Positions 1 to 8,798 of a stretch of 64,000 nt of DNA are shown in pieces; within the stretch, counting starts at the first letter, position 1, and each line of letters opens with the position of its first letter. The notes beneath the pieces are model-generated. The model made no database searches. It was not told where the DNA came from and saw only the letters and a list, made by a program, of their open reading frames with translations. Made by a program: the position numbers and the translations under genes. The DNA lies in NCBI RefSeq assembly GCF_041200145.1, contig NZ_CP165734.1, forward strand, positions 4,402,001-4,466,000, read 5' to 3'. Source of the stretch: Bradyrhizobium sp. LLZ17 (GTDB lineage Bacteria > Pseudomonadota > Alphaproteobacteria > Rhizobiales > Xanthobacteraceae).

Positions 1-738
1 CCGAAGGATCGCATCACGCTCGACACTGACGGCTCGCTCTCCGGCCGCGCGCGCGGCGTTCCCTTCGCCAAGGCGGCGAAGCATATTGCGGTGCTTGCGC
101 ACGGCAAGGACGGCGTCTCGATTGCACTGGTCGAGGCAACCAGGGCGCGGATCGAATCCGGACTCAATGTTGGTTATGACCACAGCGACACCGTCACACT
201 CGACAAGGTCCAGCCCATCACCGTCAAGCCGGCGCCAAAGGGATTTGACCAGACCACGATGATGCTGATGGGCGGCGTTGCGCGCAGCCTCCAGATCGCG
301 GGCGCGCTGGAAGCGATGCTCGACATCTCCGTGCGCTATTCCAACGAACGTGTCGCCTTCGAGAAGAAGATCTCGAAATTCCAGGCGGTGCAGCACAATC
401 TCGCCCGCCTTGCCGGCGAGTCCGCCGCAGCGCTGGCGGCTGCGACGTCGGCAGCCGATGCGATCGCAAACGCAGAGTCGTTCGACGACGAGGTCTATCT
501 CGAAGCCGCTGCCGCCAAGATCCGTTGCGCAGAAGCTGCGGAAAAGGGCGGCGCCATCGCGCATCAGGTCCATGGCGCGATCGGCTTCACCCTGGAGCAC
601 ATCCTGCACCGCTATTCGCTGCGGGCACTGGCCTGGCGCGACGATTTCGGCTCGGAAAGCCACTGGGCCGTCGAGCTCGGCAAGCTGGTTGCGAAGCGTG
701 GCGCCGACGAATTGTGGCCGCTCGTGGCCGCGCGCTGA
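1..738 (+). CDS. acyl-CoA dehydrogenase, 3' part (5' end outside window)
   Basis: The reading frame is open from the first base of the window to the stop at 736-738, so only the last 245 residues are present. They contain part of the beta domain and the C-terminal four-helix domain of an acyl-CoA dehydrogenase (helix with SVRYSNERVAFEKKISKFQ, and the late QVHGAIGFTLEHILHRYS stretch typical of the FAD and dimer contact region). Family members oxidise acyl-CoA to 2-enoyl-CoA and pass electrons to ETF. A second acyl-CoA dehydrogenase begins 16 bases downstream, suggesting an operon and perhaps a paired-subunit enzyme. The substrate cannot be read from the sequence. Confidence 0.9.
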   Translation, partial: PKDRITLDTDGSLSGRARGVPFAKAAKHIAVLAHGKDGVSIALVEATRARIESGLNVGYDHSDTVTLDKVQPITVKPAPKGFDQTTMMLMGGVARSLQIAGALEAMLDISVRYSNERVAFEKKISKFQAVQHNLARLAGESAAALAAATSAADAIANAESFDDEVYLEAAAAKIRCAEAAEKGGAIAHQVHGAIGFTLEHILHRYSLRALAWRDDFGSESHWAVELGKLVAKRGADELWPLVAAR

Positions 739-754
739 TCAGGGAGAGAAACAC

Positions 755-1915
755 ATGACCGCCGCTCTCCGTTTCGATCCGATCCGCCTTCCGGCTGAAT
801 GCGAGCAATTGCGCAAGGAAGTGCGCGCCTTTCTCGCCGAGGAAATTGCCGCCGGCACTTTCGATCCGCACAAGCCCAACCGCGAGGACACCGACGCGCC
901 GGAATTCTCCCGCCGGGTCGGCGCCAAAGGCTGGCTCGGCATGACCTGGCCGAAGAAATATGGCGGCCAGGAGCGCTCGTTCCTCGAGCGCTATGTGGTG
1001 ACAGAAGAGATGCGCGTGGCGAACGCGCCGACGCGGCGCTTCTTCGTCGCCGACCGCCAGAGCGGACCGGTGCTTCTCAAATACGCTCCCGAGCACATCA
1101 AGATGGAGATCTTACCGCGGATCTGCCGCGGCGAGATCTGTTTTGCCATCGGCATGAGCGAGCCGAACTCCGGCTCCGACCTGTTCGCGGCGAAAACGCG
1201 CGCGACCAAGACCGACGGCGGCTATCTCATCAACGGCACCAAGATCTGGACCTCGTCGGCGCACATCGCCGACTACATGATCGCGATTTTCCGCACCTCG
1301 CCACCGACCAAGGAAAACCGCCGCCACGGCCTGACCCAGTTCCTGGTCAAGATGAAGCAGCCGGGCATAAAGGTGAATCCGATCGGCCAGATCACCGGCC
1401 AGTACGAGTTCAACGAAGTCGTCTTCACCGACTTCTTCGTCCCCGACGATCACGTGCTCGGCGAGGTCGACGGTGCCTGGAAACAGGCGACATCGGAGCT
1501 TGCCTATGAGCGCTCGGGTCCCGAGCGCTTCCTGGAAACCTACTACGTGCTGACCGAGCTGGTCCGCGCGGTCGGACCCAATCCGGATACGCGCAGCGCC
1601 GAAGGCATCGGAAGGCTGGTGGCGCAGCTCCACACCATGCGGCGCATGTCGGTCTCGGTCGCCGGCATGCTGCAAGCCGGCAAGGAACCCGTGGTCGAGG
1701 CCTCCATCGTCAAGGACATCGGCACGGTGTGGGAGCAGCAGCTGCCGCATCGGGTGCGCGATCTCGCCGCCTTCGTCGAGGAGACCGCGACCAACCGCGA
1801 GACGCTGGAACGGCAACTCGACTTCGCCATCAAGACCGCGCCGAAACTCACCATCCAGGGCGGCACCACCGAAGTGCTGCGCGGCATCATCGCGCGCGGG
1901 CTGGGACTTCGATAG
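755..1915 (+). CDS. acyl-CoA dehydrogenase
   Basis: A 386-residue protein of normal family length. The N-terminal helical domain is followed by the beta domain with the FAD and substrate signature CFAIGMSEPNSGSD (about residues 130-143) and KIWTSSAHIADY, then a C-terminal helical domain ending in TIQGGTTEVLRGIIARGLG, the usual FAD-binding C-terminus. The ATG at 755 follows a purine-rich ribosome site (AGGGAGAG) and is preferred over the much longer upstream-open frame, which overlaps the previous gene out of frame. It probably acts with the preceding dehydrogenase and the enoyl-CoA hydratase at 2006 in beta-oxidation or in side-chain degradation of an aromatic or alicyclic acyl-CoA. Confidence 0.93.
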   Translation: MTAALRFDPIRLPAECEQLRKEVRAFLAEEIAAGTFDPHKPNREDTDAPEFSRRVGAKGWLGMTWPKKYGGQERSFLERYVVTEEMRVANAPTRRFFVADRQSGPVLLKYAPEHIKMEILPRICRGEICFAIGMSEPNSGSDLFAAKTRATKTDGGYLINGTKIWTSSAHIADYMIAIFRTSPPTKENRRHGLTQFLVKMKQPGIKVNPIGQITGQYEFNEVVFTDFFVPDDHVLGEVDGAWKQATSELAYERSGPERFLETYYVLTELVRAVGPNPDTRSAEGIGRLVAQLHTMRRMSVSVAGMLQAGKEPVVEASIVKDIGTVWEQQLPHRVRDLAAFVEETATNRETLERQLDFAIKTAPKLTIQGGTTEVLRGIIARGLGLR

Positions 1916-1951
1916 TCAGATGCGAGCGACGCTCTCGCACCGCGCGCTCTT

Positions 1952-1975
1952 CACCTCCTCCATCGGGAGAGGTGG
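1952..1975. repeat. short palindrome, CACCTC...GAGGTG type
   Basis: In the 90-base gap between the dehydrogenase and the enoyl-CoA hydratase, CACCTCCTCC and GGGAGAGGTG face each other. This looks like a cut-down copy of the larger element at 61827-61981. It could form a small hairpin within the operon transcript. Confidence 0.45.
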
Positions 1976-2005
1976 TTCTTCGCTACCGAGATACTGGAGA
2001 CTAGA

Positions 2006-2824
2006 ATGACCATCTACAAGGACATCGGCGTCGAGAAGGTCGGGCATGTCGGGAGCATCGAGATCCGCCGCCCGCCGCTCAATTTCTTCGACATCTCGCT
2101 GATCAACCAGATCGCGGACGCGCTCGACGAGTTCGATCGCGATATCGAAATCCGCAGCTCGGTCTTGTCGGCGCAAGGCAAGGCGTTCTGCGCCGGCGCA
2201 AACTTCGGCGATCCGGCACGACAGGCGCAGGAAGCGCGCGAGGCCGAGAAGACGGCCAAGGGCGATCCCGCCGACAGCCTTGGCCCGATCAACCATCTCT
2301 ACATCCAGGCCGTGCGCATCTTCCGCGCCAAGAAGCCGATCGTCGCCGCTGTACAGGGCGCCGCCATCGGCGGCGGACTGGGTCTCGCGGTCTCGGCGGA
2401 CTTCCGCGTCACCTGCCCCGAAGCGCGCTTCTCCGCCAACTTTACCAAGCTGGGCTTCCATCCCGGCTTCGGCCTGACGGTGACGCTGCCCGAGCTGATC
2501 GGGAAGAACAATGCGGAATTGATGTTCTACACCAGCCGCCGCGTCACCGGCGAGGAAGCCTACAAATGGGGCCTCGCCAACGAGCTGGTGCCGCAGGACC
2601 AGGTGAAAGCCGCAGCGCTGAAGCTCGCCGGCGAAATCGCCGAATGCTCCCCGCTCGGCCTCGTCTCCACCCGCGCCACCATGCGCGCCGGCCTCGCCGA
2701 CCGCGTCATGGCTGCGACTAACCACGAGCTCGAGGAACAGACACGCCTGCGCGCGACGGAGGATTTCAAGGAAGGCGTGAAAGCCACGGAAGAGCGACGC
2801 GTAGCGAATTTCAGGGGGCAGTGA
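2006..2824 (+). CDS. enoyl-CoA hydratase/isomerase family protein
   Basis: A 272-residue crotonase-fold protein. The oxyanion-hole segments are visible as GKAFCAGANFGD (about residues 54-65) and AAIGGGLGLAVSADFR (about 117-132), followed by the ARFSANFTKLGFHPGFG region that normally carries the catalytic acid. The C-terminal trimerisation helix has the common EGVKATEERRVANF pattern. Its expected role is hydration of 2-enoyl-CoA to 3-hydroxyacyl-CoA. It is co-oriented with the two acyl-CoA dehydrogenases upstream and probably in their operon. The start at 2006 is preceded by ACTGGAGACTAGA. The crotonase superfamily also includes isomerases and hydrolases, so the exact reaction is open. Confidence 0.9.
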   Translation: MTIYKDIGVEKVGHVGSIEIRRPPLNFFDISLINQIADALDEFDRDIEIRSSVLSAQGKAFCAGANFGDPARQAQEAREAEKTAKGDPADSLGPINHLYIQAVRIFRAKKPIVAAVQGAAIGGGLGLAVSADFRVTCPEARFSANFTKLGFHPGFGLTVTLPELIGKNNAELMFYTSRRVTGEEAYKWGLANELVPQDQVKAAALKLAGEIAECSPLGLVSTRATMRAGLADRVMAATNHELEEQTRLRATEDFKEGVKATEERRVANFRGQ

Positions 2825-2867
2825 CTCACGCTTCTCGCCTCCCGCCGCCATCGCCACATACTCGGGT

Positions 2868-2995
2868 GTCGTCCCGGCGAAGGCCGGGACCCATAACCCC
2901 AGGGAGTAGTCTAGCGAAGAGCGGTCGTTCGGGAATTGGCAGCATCCGCAACCGTTAGATCACGCGGTATGGGTCCCGGCCTTCGCCGGGACGAC
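2868..2995. repeat. family A palindromic intergenic repeat, copy 1
   Basis: About 128 bases bounded by perfect inverted ends (GTCGTCCCGGCGAAGGCCGG at the left, its complement at the right), with each arm extended by ACCCATA/TATGGGT. The inner part contains AGATCACGCGGTATGGG. Very similar elements occur at 8643, 32594, 34009, 37141, 55881 and 57196. It lies after the enoyl-CoA hydratase, where the convergent transcripts end. Confidence 0.9.
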
Positions 2996-3103
2996 GCTGG
3001 TGTTTTGCGTGCTACTTCCGCCTCACCACCAGCGCATCCACGATCGTCATGCCCTGTCGTTCTGGATGCGCAACACAGGGTTGTGCACCGAGAAGGCAAG
3101 ACC

Positions 3104-3874
3104 TCAGGCTACGAGCCGGAACGTTACCCCACCTAACAAGAACTCATTCCCAGCAACCGCGTGGCCCTTTTGCCTGGCCGCGTGCAGCACGCGCGTCACA
3201 TCAGCCACCTGAAACTCCAGCGCGCTCATGATTTCGCTCGCCCCTTTTACGAAGCGAAAGCTGGCGTTGGGCAGCTTTAGCTCGGCCTCGCCACCGCACG
3301 TCGTGCCCGGCACAACACCGATGATCTTGCCCCAGTGCTCTGCAAGCCCCTGCGGGTCGGGGCTCTGCATCTCCACGGCGGTCAACGCCTGCGTCACATC
3401 CGTGCGGATGAACTTTTGCCAGTCCGGCCCCGCTGGTGGGTACGTGCCCAGAATATCGTCGCTGCCCTCGGTGTGGTTGAACTCGATGAAGGCGGCGCGG
3501 CAGTCGCGGGGGTGGAGCTGAACGCCGTGATACGGCGCATGGTCGATGACGTTGGCGGTCCGCACGCCCATGGCGTTGGCGTTGCGGCCGCGTTCGTCCG
3601 GATCGTTGCAGCAGAAGATCGCCATGTAGCCGCCGCGACCGCCGCTCTTCTCGATGAAGCGGCCGGCCGTGGTGCCGTCCCTGAACGGCGCCACCACTTC
3701 CAGCAAAATCGTGTCGACCGGGAGCAGCGCGTTCTCCAAGCCGTATTTTGCGACATTGCCGTCGCGGTAGCAGACGGCGAGGCCCATGATCTCGGCAATG
3801 TCGGAGATGACAGGCGCGAGCTGCGGCGCGACCAGGCAGATCTGTCGCAGCCGCATATAGGGCACCATCGTCAT
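3104..3874 (-). CDS. VOC (glyoxalase-like) family protein
   Basis: A 256-residue protein with a glyoxalase-like N-terminal module (MRLRQICLVAPQLAPVISD, then LLEVVAPFRDGTTAGRFIEKSG, about residues 7-80) and a weaker second module (about 140-250), as in vicinal-oxygen-chelate proteins. No metal-ligand set is complete enough to name a reaction. Its ATG overlaps the stop of the upstream enoyl-CoA hydratase gene by four bases (ATGA), so the two are translationally coupled. A role in the same acyl-CoA or aromatic pathway is inferred from that coupling only. Confidence 0.8.
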   Translation of the reverse strand: MTMVPYMRLRQICLVAPQLAPVISDIAEIMGLAVCYRDGNVAKYGLENALLPVDTILLEVVAPFRDGTTAGRFIEKSGGRGGYMAIFCCNDPDERGRNANAMGVRTANVIDHAPYHGVQLHPRDCRAAFIEFNHTEGSDDILGTYPPAGPDWQKFIRTDVTQALTAVEMQSPDPQGLAEHWGKIIGVVPGTTCGGEAELKLPNASFRFVKGASEIMSALEFQVADVTRVLHAARQKGHAVAGNEFLLGGVTFRLVA

Positions 3875-4662
3875 GCGCCCTTGAACGCCGGCTTGCGCTT
3901 CTCGACGAAGGCCTTGGCGGCCTCCTTGTGGTCCTCGGTGTCGCCGCAGCGGGTGTGATGGATCGCCTCGCCGTCGAAGCAGTCTTCCAGCGCCAGGTGC
4001 TCGGCATTGTTGATGTTGCGCTTGATGAATCCGAGCGCGATCGACGGCCCCTGCGCCAGCGACAGCGCGAGCTCGTGCGCGGCGGTGTCGATCTCCGCAT
4101 CGGGCACGACCCTGGTCACCATGCCGATCGCATGCGCCTCCCTGGCCGTGAGCACCGGCGAGGTCAGATAGAGGTCGCGCGCCCGCGCGCTGCCGAGCAG
4201 TTGCGTCAGGAAATAGGTGCCGCCGTAATCGCCGGAGAAGCCGACCTTGGCGAAGGCGGTCGTGATCTTGCAGGATTCGCTGGCGACGCGCAGGTCGCAG
4301 GACAGTGCCATCGACAGCCCGGCGCCGGCCGCGGCGCCATCGAGCTGTGCCACCACGGGTTTCGGCATCTGGTGCAGGATGCGAGACACCTCCATGCCGC
4401 GGCGCAGGTTTGCAAGCTTCTGCTCGAACGGCAGCGGCGCGCGGCCCTCCGCCATCGACTTGACGTCGCCACCGACGCAGAAGCTGCCCCCGGCGCCCTT
4501 GAACAGCACCGCGCGCACCTCCGGATCGTCGGCCGCGCGCCGCGCGGCCTCGACCAGCCCGCGCACCATGTCGGGGTTGAGCGCGTTCTTCCGCTCGGGG
4601 CGGTTCATGGTGATGGTGAGCAGCCCGCCTTCGAGCTTTTGCAGAACCATGTCGTTGCTCAT
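3871..4662 (-). CDS. enoyl-CoA hydratase/isomerase family protein
   Basis: A 263-residue crotonase-fold protein with NRPERKNALNPDM near the N-terminus, the first oxyanion-hole segment GAGGSFCVGGDVKSMAEG and the second DGAAAGAGLSMALSCDLR, then TTAFAKVGFSGDYGGTYFL with a possible catalytic aspartate. The ATG at 4662 is chosen because GGGAGACA precedes it. The 40 codons upstream in the same frame translate a palindromic repeat and are not protein-like. It lies between a LivK-type binding-protein gene and a VOC gene on the same strand, forming a likely three-gene uptake and catabolism unit. Confidence 0.92.
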   Translation of the reverse strand: MSNDMVLQKLEGGLLTITMNRPERKNALNPDMVRGLVEAARRAADDPEVRAVLFKGAGGSFCVGGDVKSMAEGRAPLPFEQKLANLRRGMEVSRILHQMPKPVVAQLDGAAAGAGLSMALSCDLRVASESCKITTAFAKVGFSGDYGGTYFLTQLLGSARARDLYLTSPVLTAREAHAIGMVTRVVPDAEIDTAAHELALSLAQGPSIALGFIKRNINNAEHLALEDCFDGEAIHHTRCGDTEDHKEAAKAFVEKRKPAFKGA

Positions 4663-4692
4663 GGGTGTCTCCCTTGTTGTTGTTTTGTATCT

Positions 4693-4768
4693 CCGTCGTT
4701 CCGGGGCTCGCGAAGCGAGAACCCGGAACCTCGAGATCCCGGGTTCGCTTCGCGCCCCGGGATGACGG
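4693..4768. repeat. palindromic intergenic repeat (CCGTCGTTCCGGGG... type)
   Basis: An imperfect inverted repeat with CCGTCGTTCCGGGGCTCGCG at one end and GCGCCCCGGGATGACGG at the other, with internal GCGAAGCGAGAACCCGG and CCCGGGTTCGCTTCGC arms. It fills the gap between the binding-protein gene and the enoyl-CoA hydratase gene and could fold into a long hairpin in their transcript. Confidence 0.75.
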
Positions 4769-4786
4769 CGCGACTTCGTCACGCCG

Positions 4787-5992
4787 TCATTTCTTCACCA
4801 GCGGGCAGCGCGACTGCTCCAGCGACTGGAACGCCTCGTTGCCGGGCACGGTGGCGAGCAGCTTGTAATCGTCCCAGCGGCCTTTTGACTCCGACGGCTT
4901 CTTCACTTCGAACAGGTACATGTCGTGCACCATGCGTCCGTCCTCGCGGATCTTGCCGTTCTTGGCGAAGAAGTCGTTGATCGGCATCTCTTTCATCAGT
5001 TTCATGACCGCGGCGGAATCGGTCGTACCGGCCGCCTTCACGGCCTGCAGGTAGTGCATGACCGATGAATATACGCCGGCCTGCGCCGAGGTCGGCGGCC
5101 GCTTCATGCGCTCGCTGAAACGCTTGGAGAATGCGCGCGTGTCGTCGTTGAGGTCCCAATAAAACGCCTCCGCGAGCAGCAGGCCTTGCGCCGTCTCCAG
5201 TCCGATCGAGTCGATATCGGTGACGAAGGCGAGCAGCGGCGAGATCTTCTGGCCGCCTTTCATGATCCCGAACTCGGCCGACTGCTTGATGGCATTGACG
5301 GTGTCGCCGCCGGCATTGGCAAGCCCGATCACTTTGGCCTTGGAAGCCTGGGCCTGGAGCAGGAAGGACGAGAAATCCGAGGTGTTGAGCGGGTGCCGGA
5401 CATTGCCCAGCACCTTGCCGCCGGTCTTCACGACGACATTGCTGGTGTCCTTCTCGAGATCCTGCCCGAAGGCATAGTCGGCGGTGAGGAAGAACCAGGT
5501 GTCGAGACCCGACTTCACCGCAGCAAGGCCGGTCACGTTGGCCTGGCCGAACGTGTCGAACACGTAGTGCACGGTGGTGGGACCGCAGGCCTCGTTGGAG
5601 AGGCGGATCGAGCCGGGTCCGTTGAAGATGATGATCTTGTTGCGCGCCTTGGCGATCTCGCCGGCGGCCAGCGCGGTCGCGGAGGCCGCGACATCGTAGA
5701 TCATCTCGACGCCCTGATTGTCGAGCATGTCGCGGGCGATGCTGGCGGAGAGATCGGCCTTGTTGAGATGGTCGGCCGCCAGCACCTGGATCTTGCGTCC
5801 CAGCACCTCGCCGCCGAAATCCTCGACCGCCATCTTGGCCGCGGTCTCGCTGCCCAGGCCGGTGATGTCGGCATAGAGGCTCGACATGTCGAGGATGCCG
5901 CCGATCTTCAGCGGCGGCTTGTCCTGTGCCTGCGCCGCGCTCGCGCTCAGGGCGAACGACGCGGCAAAAATGCCCGACAAAATTCTGTTCAT
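4787..5992 (-). CDS. ABC transporter substrate-binding protein, LivK type
   Basis: A 401-residue periplasmic binding protein. A Sec signal peptide (MNRILSGIFAASFALSASAA, cleavage likely after AQA) is followed by KIGGILDMSSLYADITG, the typical start of the branched-chain-amino-acid receptor fold, and by ARDMLDNQGVEMIYD and SAQAGVYSSVMHYLQAVKAAG. The ATG at 5992 is preceded by GGGAGG. No permease or ATPase genes are adjacent, so it is an orphan receptor next to two catabolic genes. In rhizobia such orphan receptors often feed aromatic or acyl substrates to pathways encoded beside them; that link is inferred. Confidence 0.9.
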   Translation of the reverse strand: MNRILSGIFAASFALSASAAQAQDKPPLKIGGILDMSSLYADITGLGSETAAKMAVEDFGGEVLGRKIQVLAADHLNKADLSASIARDMLDNQGVEMIYDVAASATALAAGEIAKARNKIIIFNGPGSIRLSNEACGPTTVHYVFDTFGQANVTGLAAVKSGLDTWFFLTADYAFGQDLEKDTSNVVVKTGGKVLGNVRHPLNTSDFSSFLLQAQASKAKVIGLANAGGDTVNAIKQSAEFGIMKGGQKISPLLAFVTDIDSIGLETAQGLLLAEAFYWDLNDDTRAFSKRFSERMKRPPTSAQAGVYSSVMHYLQAVKAAGTTDSAAVMKLMKEMPINDFFAKNGKIREDGRMVHDMYLFEVKKPSESKGRWDDYKLLATVPGNEAFQSLEQSRCPLVKK

Positions 5993-6177
5993 TGAAGATA
6001 GACCTCCCTTATCGTGCCGTGCTCTGATGGCGGCTTGCTTATTGCTCTTGGTAGAACTTGTTGCTGCAATCATGCCGCATGCGCGACAGCGCAGCAAGCG
6101 CAGCTGCACTGTCAATCTCGCGTGCGGCCTTCCGTTTTCCGCAAAACGGAATGGTCAGGGTCGGATCGATCTTTCCA

Positions 6178-6252
6178 CGTCATTGCGAGGAAAGCGAAGC
6201 AATCCAGTCTGTCGCCACCGGAAGACTCTGGATTGGTGTTGCCCGCATGACG
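6178..6252. repeat. family C repeat (CGTCATTGCGAGG...), apparently truncated
   Basis: It starts CGTCATTGCGAGGAAAGCGA and ends GCCCGCATGACG, with an inner pair AATCCAGTCT and AGACTCTGGATT. It sits in the 335-base divergent region between the binding-protein gene and the nuclease-like gene. Otherwise I see no clear promoter in that region. Confidence 0.6.
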
Positions 6253-6327
6253 GAGTGTGACGAAGCCACTTCGCGACCTGCTACGCTTCAGTTAAGGTCG
6301 GCACGCAACGCAACCTCTACGGGTCAC

Positions 6328-7098
6328 GTGACACGACCGTTTCACCTCATCGCCGCATTCCTTCTCGCCGCGAGTCACACCGCGCACGCGAGCCCGTGTC
6401 AGTTCGAGTCCCAAGGCGAGGGCCGTGTTGCCGCCATCGTCGACGCACGCAGCGTGCGCCTCGGCGACGGCCGCGAGATCCGTCTGACCGGAATCGAGAC
6501 AACTGCAACGACGAAACAAGCGCTGACATCGCAGCTCGTCGGCCGCGATGTGAGCCTGCGTGGCACCGACGACACGCCCGACCGTTACGGCCGCCAATCG
6601 GCCCTCCTGTTTATCGGCGACAGCGACACCTCCGTGCAGGCCATGCTGCTGGCCCAGGGCGACGCGCTCGTCTCCGCCGAGATTGCGGACAAGGACTGCG
6701 CGGCCGCCCTGATGGGGGCCGAGGCCGAGGCGCGGCGCCAAAAAAAGGGCAATTGGGCTGACCCGTCGGCCATAAAAAACGCGGAAAGTCCGGACGATAT
6801 TTTGGCCGGGATCGGGCGCTTTATGGTGGTCGAGGGCAAAGTCCTGTCGGTCCGGCAAGCTGGGGCAACGACCTACCTCAACTTCGGTCGAAACTGGACA
6901 CGCGGCTTTGCCGTGACTATTTCAAGGCGCATGGTGCCGGCGTTTGAAAGCGCCGGAATGACTCTTAAGTCCCTGGAAAGTAGACGTATTCGCGTTCGGG
7001 GCTGGGTTGAGGGGACGGCGGGGCCGCGGATCGACGTGCGCCTCGTGGCACAGGTCGAGTTGCTGGGCGCAAACGAGCCGACAGGGGTAAGGCCCTAA
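6328..7098 (+). CDS. secreted staphylococcal-nuclease-like (SNase) protein
   Basis: A 256-residue protein with a signal peptide (MTRPFHLIAAFLLAASHTAHA) and an OB-fold SNase/TNase-like domain: EGRVAAIVDARSVRLGDGRE, IRLTGIETTAT, DRYGRQSALLFI, then AEAEARRQKKGNWAD, which closes the domain (about residues 25-150). The remaining part (about 165-245) resembles a second OB-type segment (VVEGKVLSVRQAGATTYLNFG). The GTG at 6328 is chosen because it places the signal peptide at the N-terminus; the open frame continues upstream into repeat sequence. Members cut nucleic acids in the periplasm or outside the cell. I did not verify all catalytic arginines. The M48 protease gene follows after 23 bases. Confidence 0.8.
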   Translation: MTRPFHLIAAFLLAASHTAHASPCQFESQGEGRVAAIVDARSVRLGDGREIRLTGIETTATTKQALTSQLVGRDVSLRGTDDTPDRYGRQSALLFIGDSDTSVQAMLLAQGDALVSAEIADKDCAAALMGAEAEARRQKKGNWADPSAIKNAESPDDILAGIGRFMVVEGKVLSVRQAGATTYLNFGRNWTRGFAVTISRRMVPAFESAGMTLKSLESRRIRVRGWVEGTAGPRIDVRLVAQVELLGANEPTGVRP

Positions 7099-7121
7099 GG
7101 GCCAGGCACGGGTTAAGCGAC

Positions 7122-8621
7122 GTGAATGGGGTGCTAGAACGGCACGGACGAGGTCATGGCCGCAGCCTGCGGGCGGCGTCGGCTGTGCTTTGCCTCGTGC
7201 TGGGCACAGCCCTCGCCGGCTGCGGCGATATGGGCCGGTTCCAGACCGCTGCGATGCCCCCGACGATCGCGATGCCCAAGCCAAAGCCGGCCGTGGCCCA
7301 GACCCCCGCCACCGAAAAGGAGCACGAGCGCATCCTGGCGAGCTATGGCGGCACGTATGACGACCCCAGGCTCGAATCACTGGTCAGCAAGACCGTCGAT
7401 CGGCTCGTCGCGGCGTCCGATCGCCCCGACCAAGGCTACAGGGTCACCATCCTCAATTCCGGTGCGGTGAACGCGTTCGCGCTGCCGAACGGCCAGCTCT
7501 ATGTCACGCGCGGACTTCTTGCTCTCGCGAGCGATACCTCGGAATTGTCCTCGGTGCTGAGCCACGAGATGGCGCATGTGCTGTCGAAGCACGCCGCGAT
7601 GCGCGAGGACCAGGCCCGCCAGGCCGCGATCGTCACCCGCGTCGTGACCGACATGAGCACCGATCCCGATCTCACTGCGCTTGCGCTCGCCAAGACCAAG
7701 CTCACGATGGCGAGCTTCTCGCGCAATCAGGAATTCGAGGCCGACGGCATCGGCGTCGGCATTTCCGCCAAGGCACATTTCGACCCTTATGGTGCCGCAC
7801 GCTTCCTCTCGGCGATGGAGCGTAATGCGGAGCTGAAAGTCGGCAAGACCTCGCTCGATCCGCGCGCGCAGGATTTCACCTCCTCGCATCCGGCAACGCC
7901 CGAGCGGGTGCAGAACGCGCAGACCATCGCGCGGCAATATGCTGCGCCGGAGGGTGGCGAGCGCGACCGCGAGACCTATCTCGCCGCGATCGACAACCTC
8001 GTCTACGGCGAGGACCCCAGCGAAGGTTTTGTCCGCGGCCGGCGCTTCCTGCATCCGAAGCTCGGCTTCACCTTCCAGGCACCGGACAATTTTACGCTCG
8101 ACAATACCGCGCAGGCGGTGATCGGCGTGCGCGAGGGCGGCTCGCAGGCGATGCGCTTCGACGTCGTGCGCGTGCCGGCCGAGCAGTCGCTCGGCGACTA
8201 CCTCAATTCAGGCTGGATGGAGGGCGTCGAGAAGGCGTCCACCGAGGATATCACCATCAACGGCTTCCCGGCGGCCTCCGCCACCGCCAAGGGCGACCAG
8301 TGGCAGTTCAAGGTCTATGCGCTGCGCTTCGGCAGCGACGTCTATCGCTTCATCTTCGCCACACGGCAGAAATCGACCGAGAGCGAACGCAACGCGCGCG
8401 AGACCGTCAATTCATTCCGCCGCCTGACGCTCGAGGAGATCCAGGCCGCTCGCCCCCTGCGCATCAAGGTGATCACCGTGCAGCCGGGCGATACTGCGGA
8501 GTCGCTCTCGCACCGGATGGCCGGCGTCGATCATCCCGCCGAACGTTTTCGCGTGCTCAACGGCCTCGATGCACATGCGCAGGTGAAGGTGCGCGACCGC
8601 GTCAAGATCGTGACGGATTGA
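7122..8621 (+). CDS. M48 family metalloprotease, lipoprotein with C-terminal LysM-like segment
   Basis: A 499-residue predicted lipoprotein. The lipobox LAGC puts the lipidated cysteine at about residue 34. The zinc protease motif HEMAH is at about 148-152 and the third ligand region EFEADG at about 204-209, as in BepA/YfgC-type and Oma1-type peptidases that check outer-membrane proteins. A middle domain (about 305-440) follows, and the last 50 residues (VITVQPGDTAESLSHRM...VRDRVKIV) look like a LysM-type module, suggesting peptidoglycan contact. The start is a GTG at 7122; a second GTG at 7131 is possible. Likely role: periplasmic quality control of the outer membrane. Confidence 0.9.
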   Translation: MNGVLERHGRGHGRSLRAASAVLCLVLGTALAGCGDMGRFQTAAMPPTIAMPKPKPAVAQTPATEKEHERILASYGGTYDDPRLESLVSKTVDRLVAASDRPDQGYRVTILNSGAVNAFALPNGQLYVTRGLLALASDTSELSSVLSHEMAHVLSKHAAMREDQARQAAIVTRVVTDMSTDPDLTALALAKTKLTMASFSRNQEFEADGIGVGISAKAHFDPYGAARFLSAMERNAELKVGKTSLDPRAQDFTSSHPATPERVQNAQTIARQYAAPEGGERDRETYLAAIDNLVYGEDPSEGFVRGRRFLHPKLGFTFQAPDNFTLDNTAQAVIGVREGGSQAMRFDVVRVPAEQSLGDYLNSGWMEGVEKASTEDITINGFPAASATAKGDQWQFKVYALRFGSDVYRFIFATRQKSTESERNARETVNSFRRLTLEEIQAARPLRIKVITVQPGDTAESLSHRMAGVDHPAERFRVLNGLDAHAQVKVRDRVKIVTD

Positions 8622-8642
8622 AGCGCGGCCTCAAACTCCGCT

Positions 8643-8769
8643 GTCGTCCCGGCGTAGGCCGGGACCCATAACCACAGGGAGCAGTTTGGCGGATGCTCGT
8701 CGTTCGGGACGAAGAACACCCGCGTTCGATAGATCACGCGGTATGGGTCCCGGCCTTCGCCGGGACGAC
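8643..8769. repeat. family A palindromic intergenic repeat, copy 2
   Basis: About 127 bases with GTCGTCCCGGCGTAGGCCGG at the left end, its near-complement at the right, and the family core AGATCACGCGGTATGGG. One base of the left arm differs from copy 1 (T for A). It lies between the convergent M48 protease and MFS transporter genes, in the place a terminator would occupy. Confidence 0.9.
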
Positions 8770-8798
8770 ATTTCCGTTGGTCTTACAACTGAAAGGCC

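Noticed and set aside
6396..6420. tRNA T-loop-like GTTCGAGTCCC
   Set aside because: It lies inside the SNase coding frame and no cloverleaf can be formed around it.
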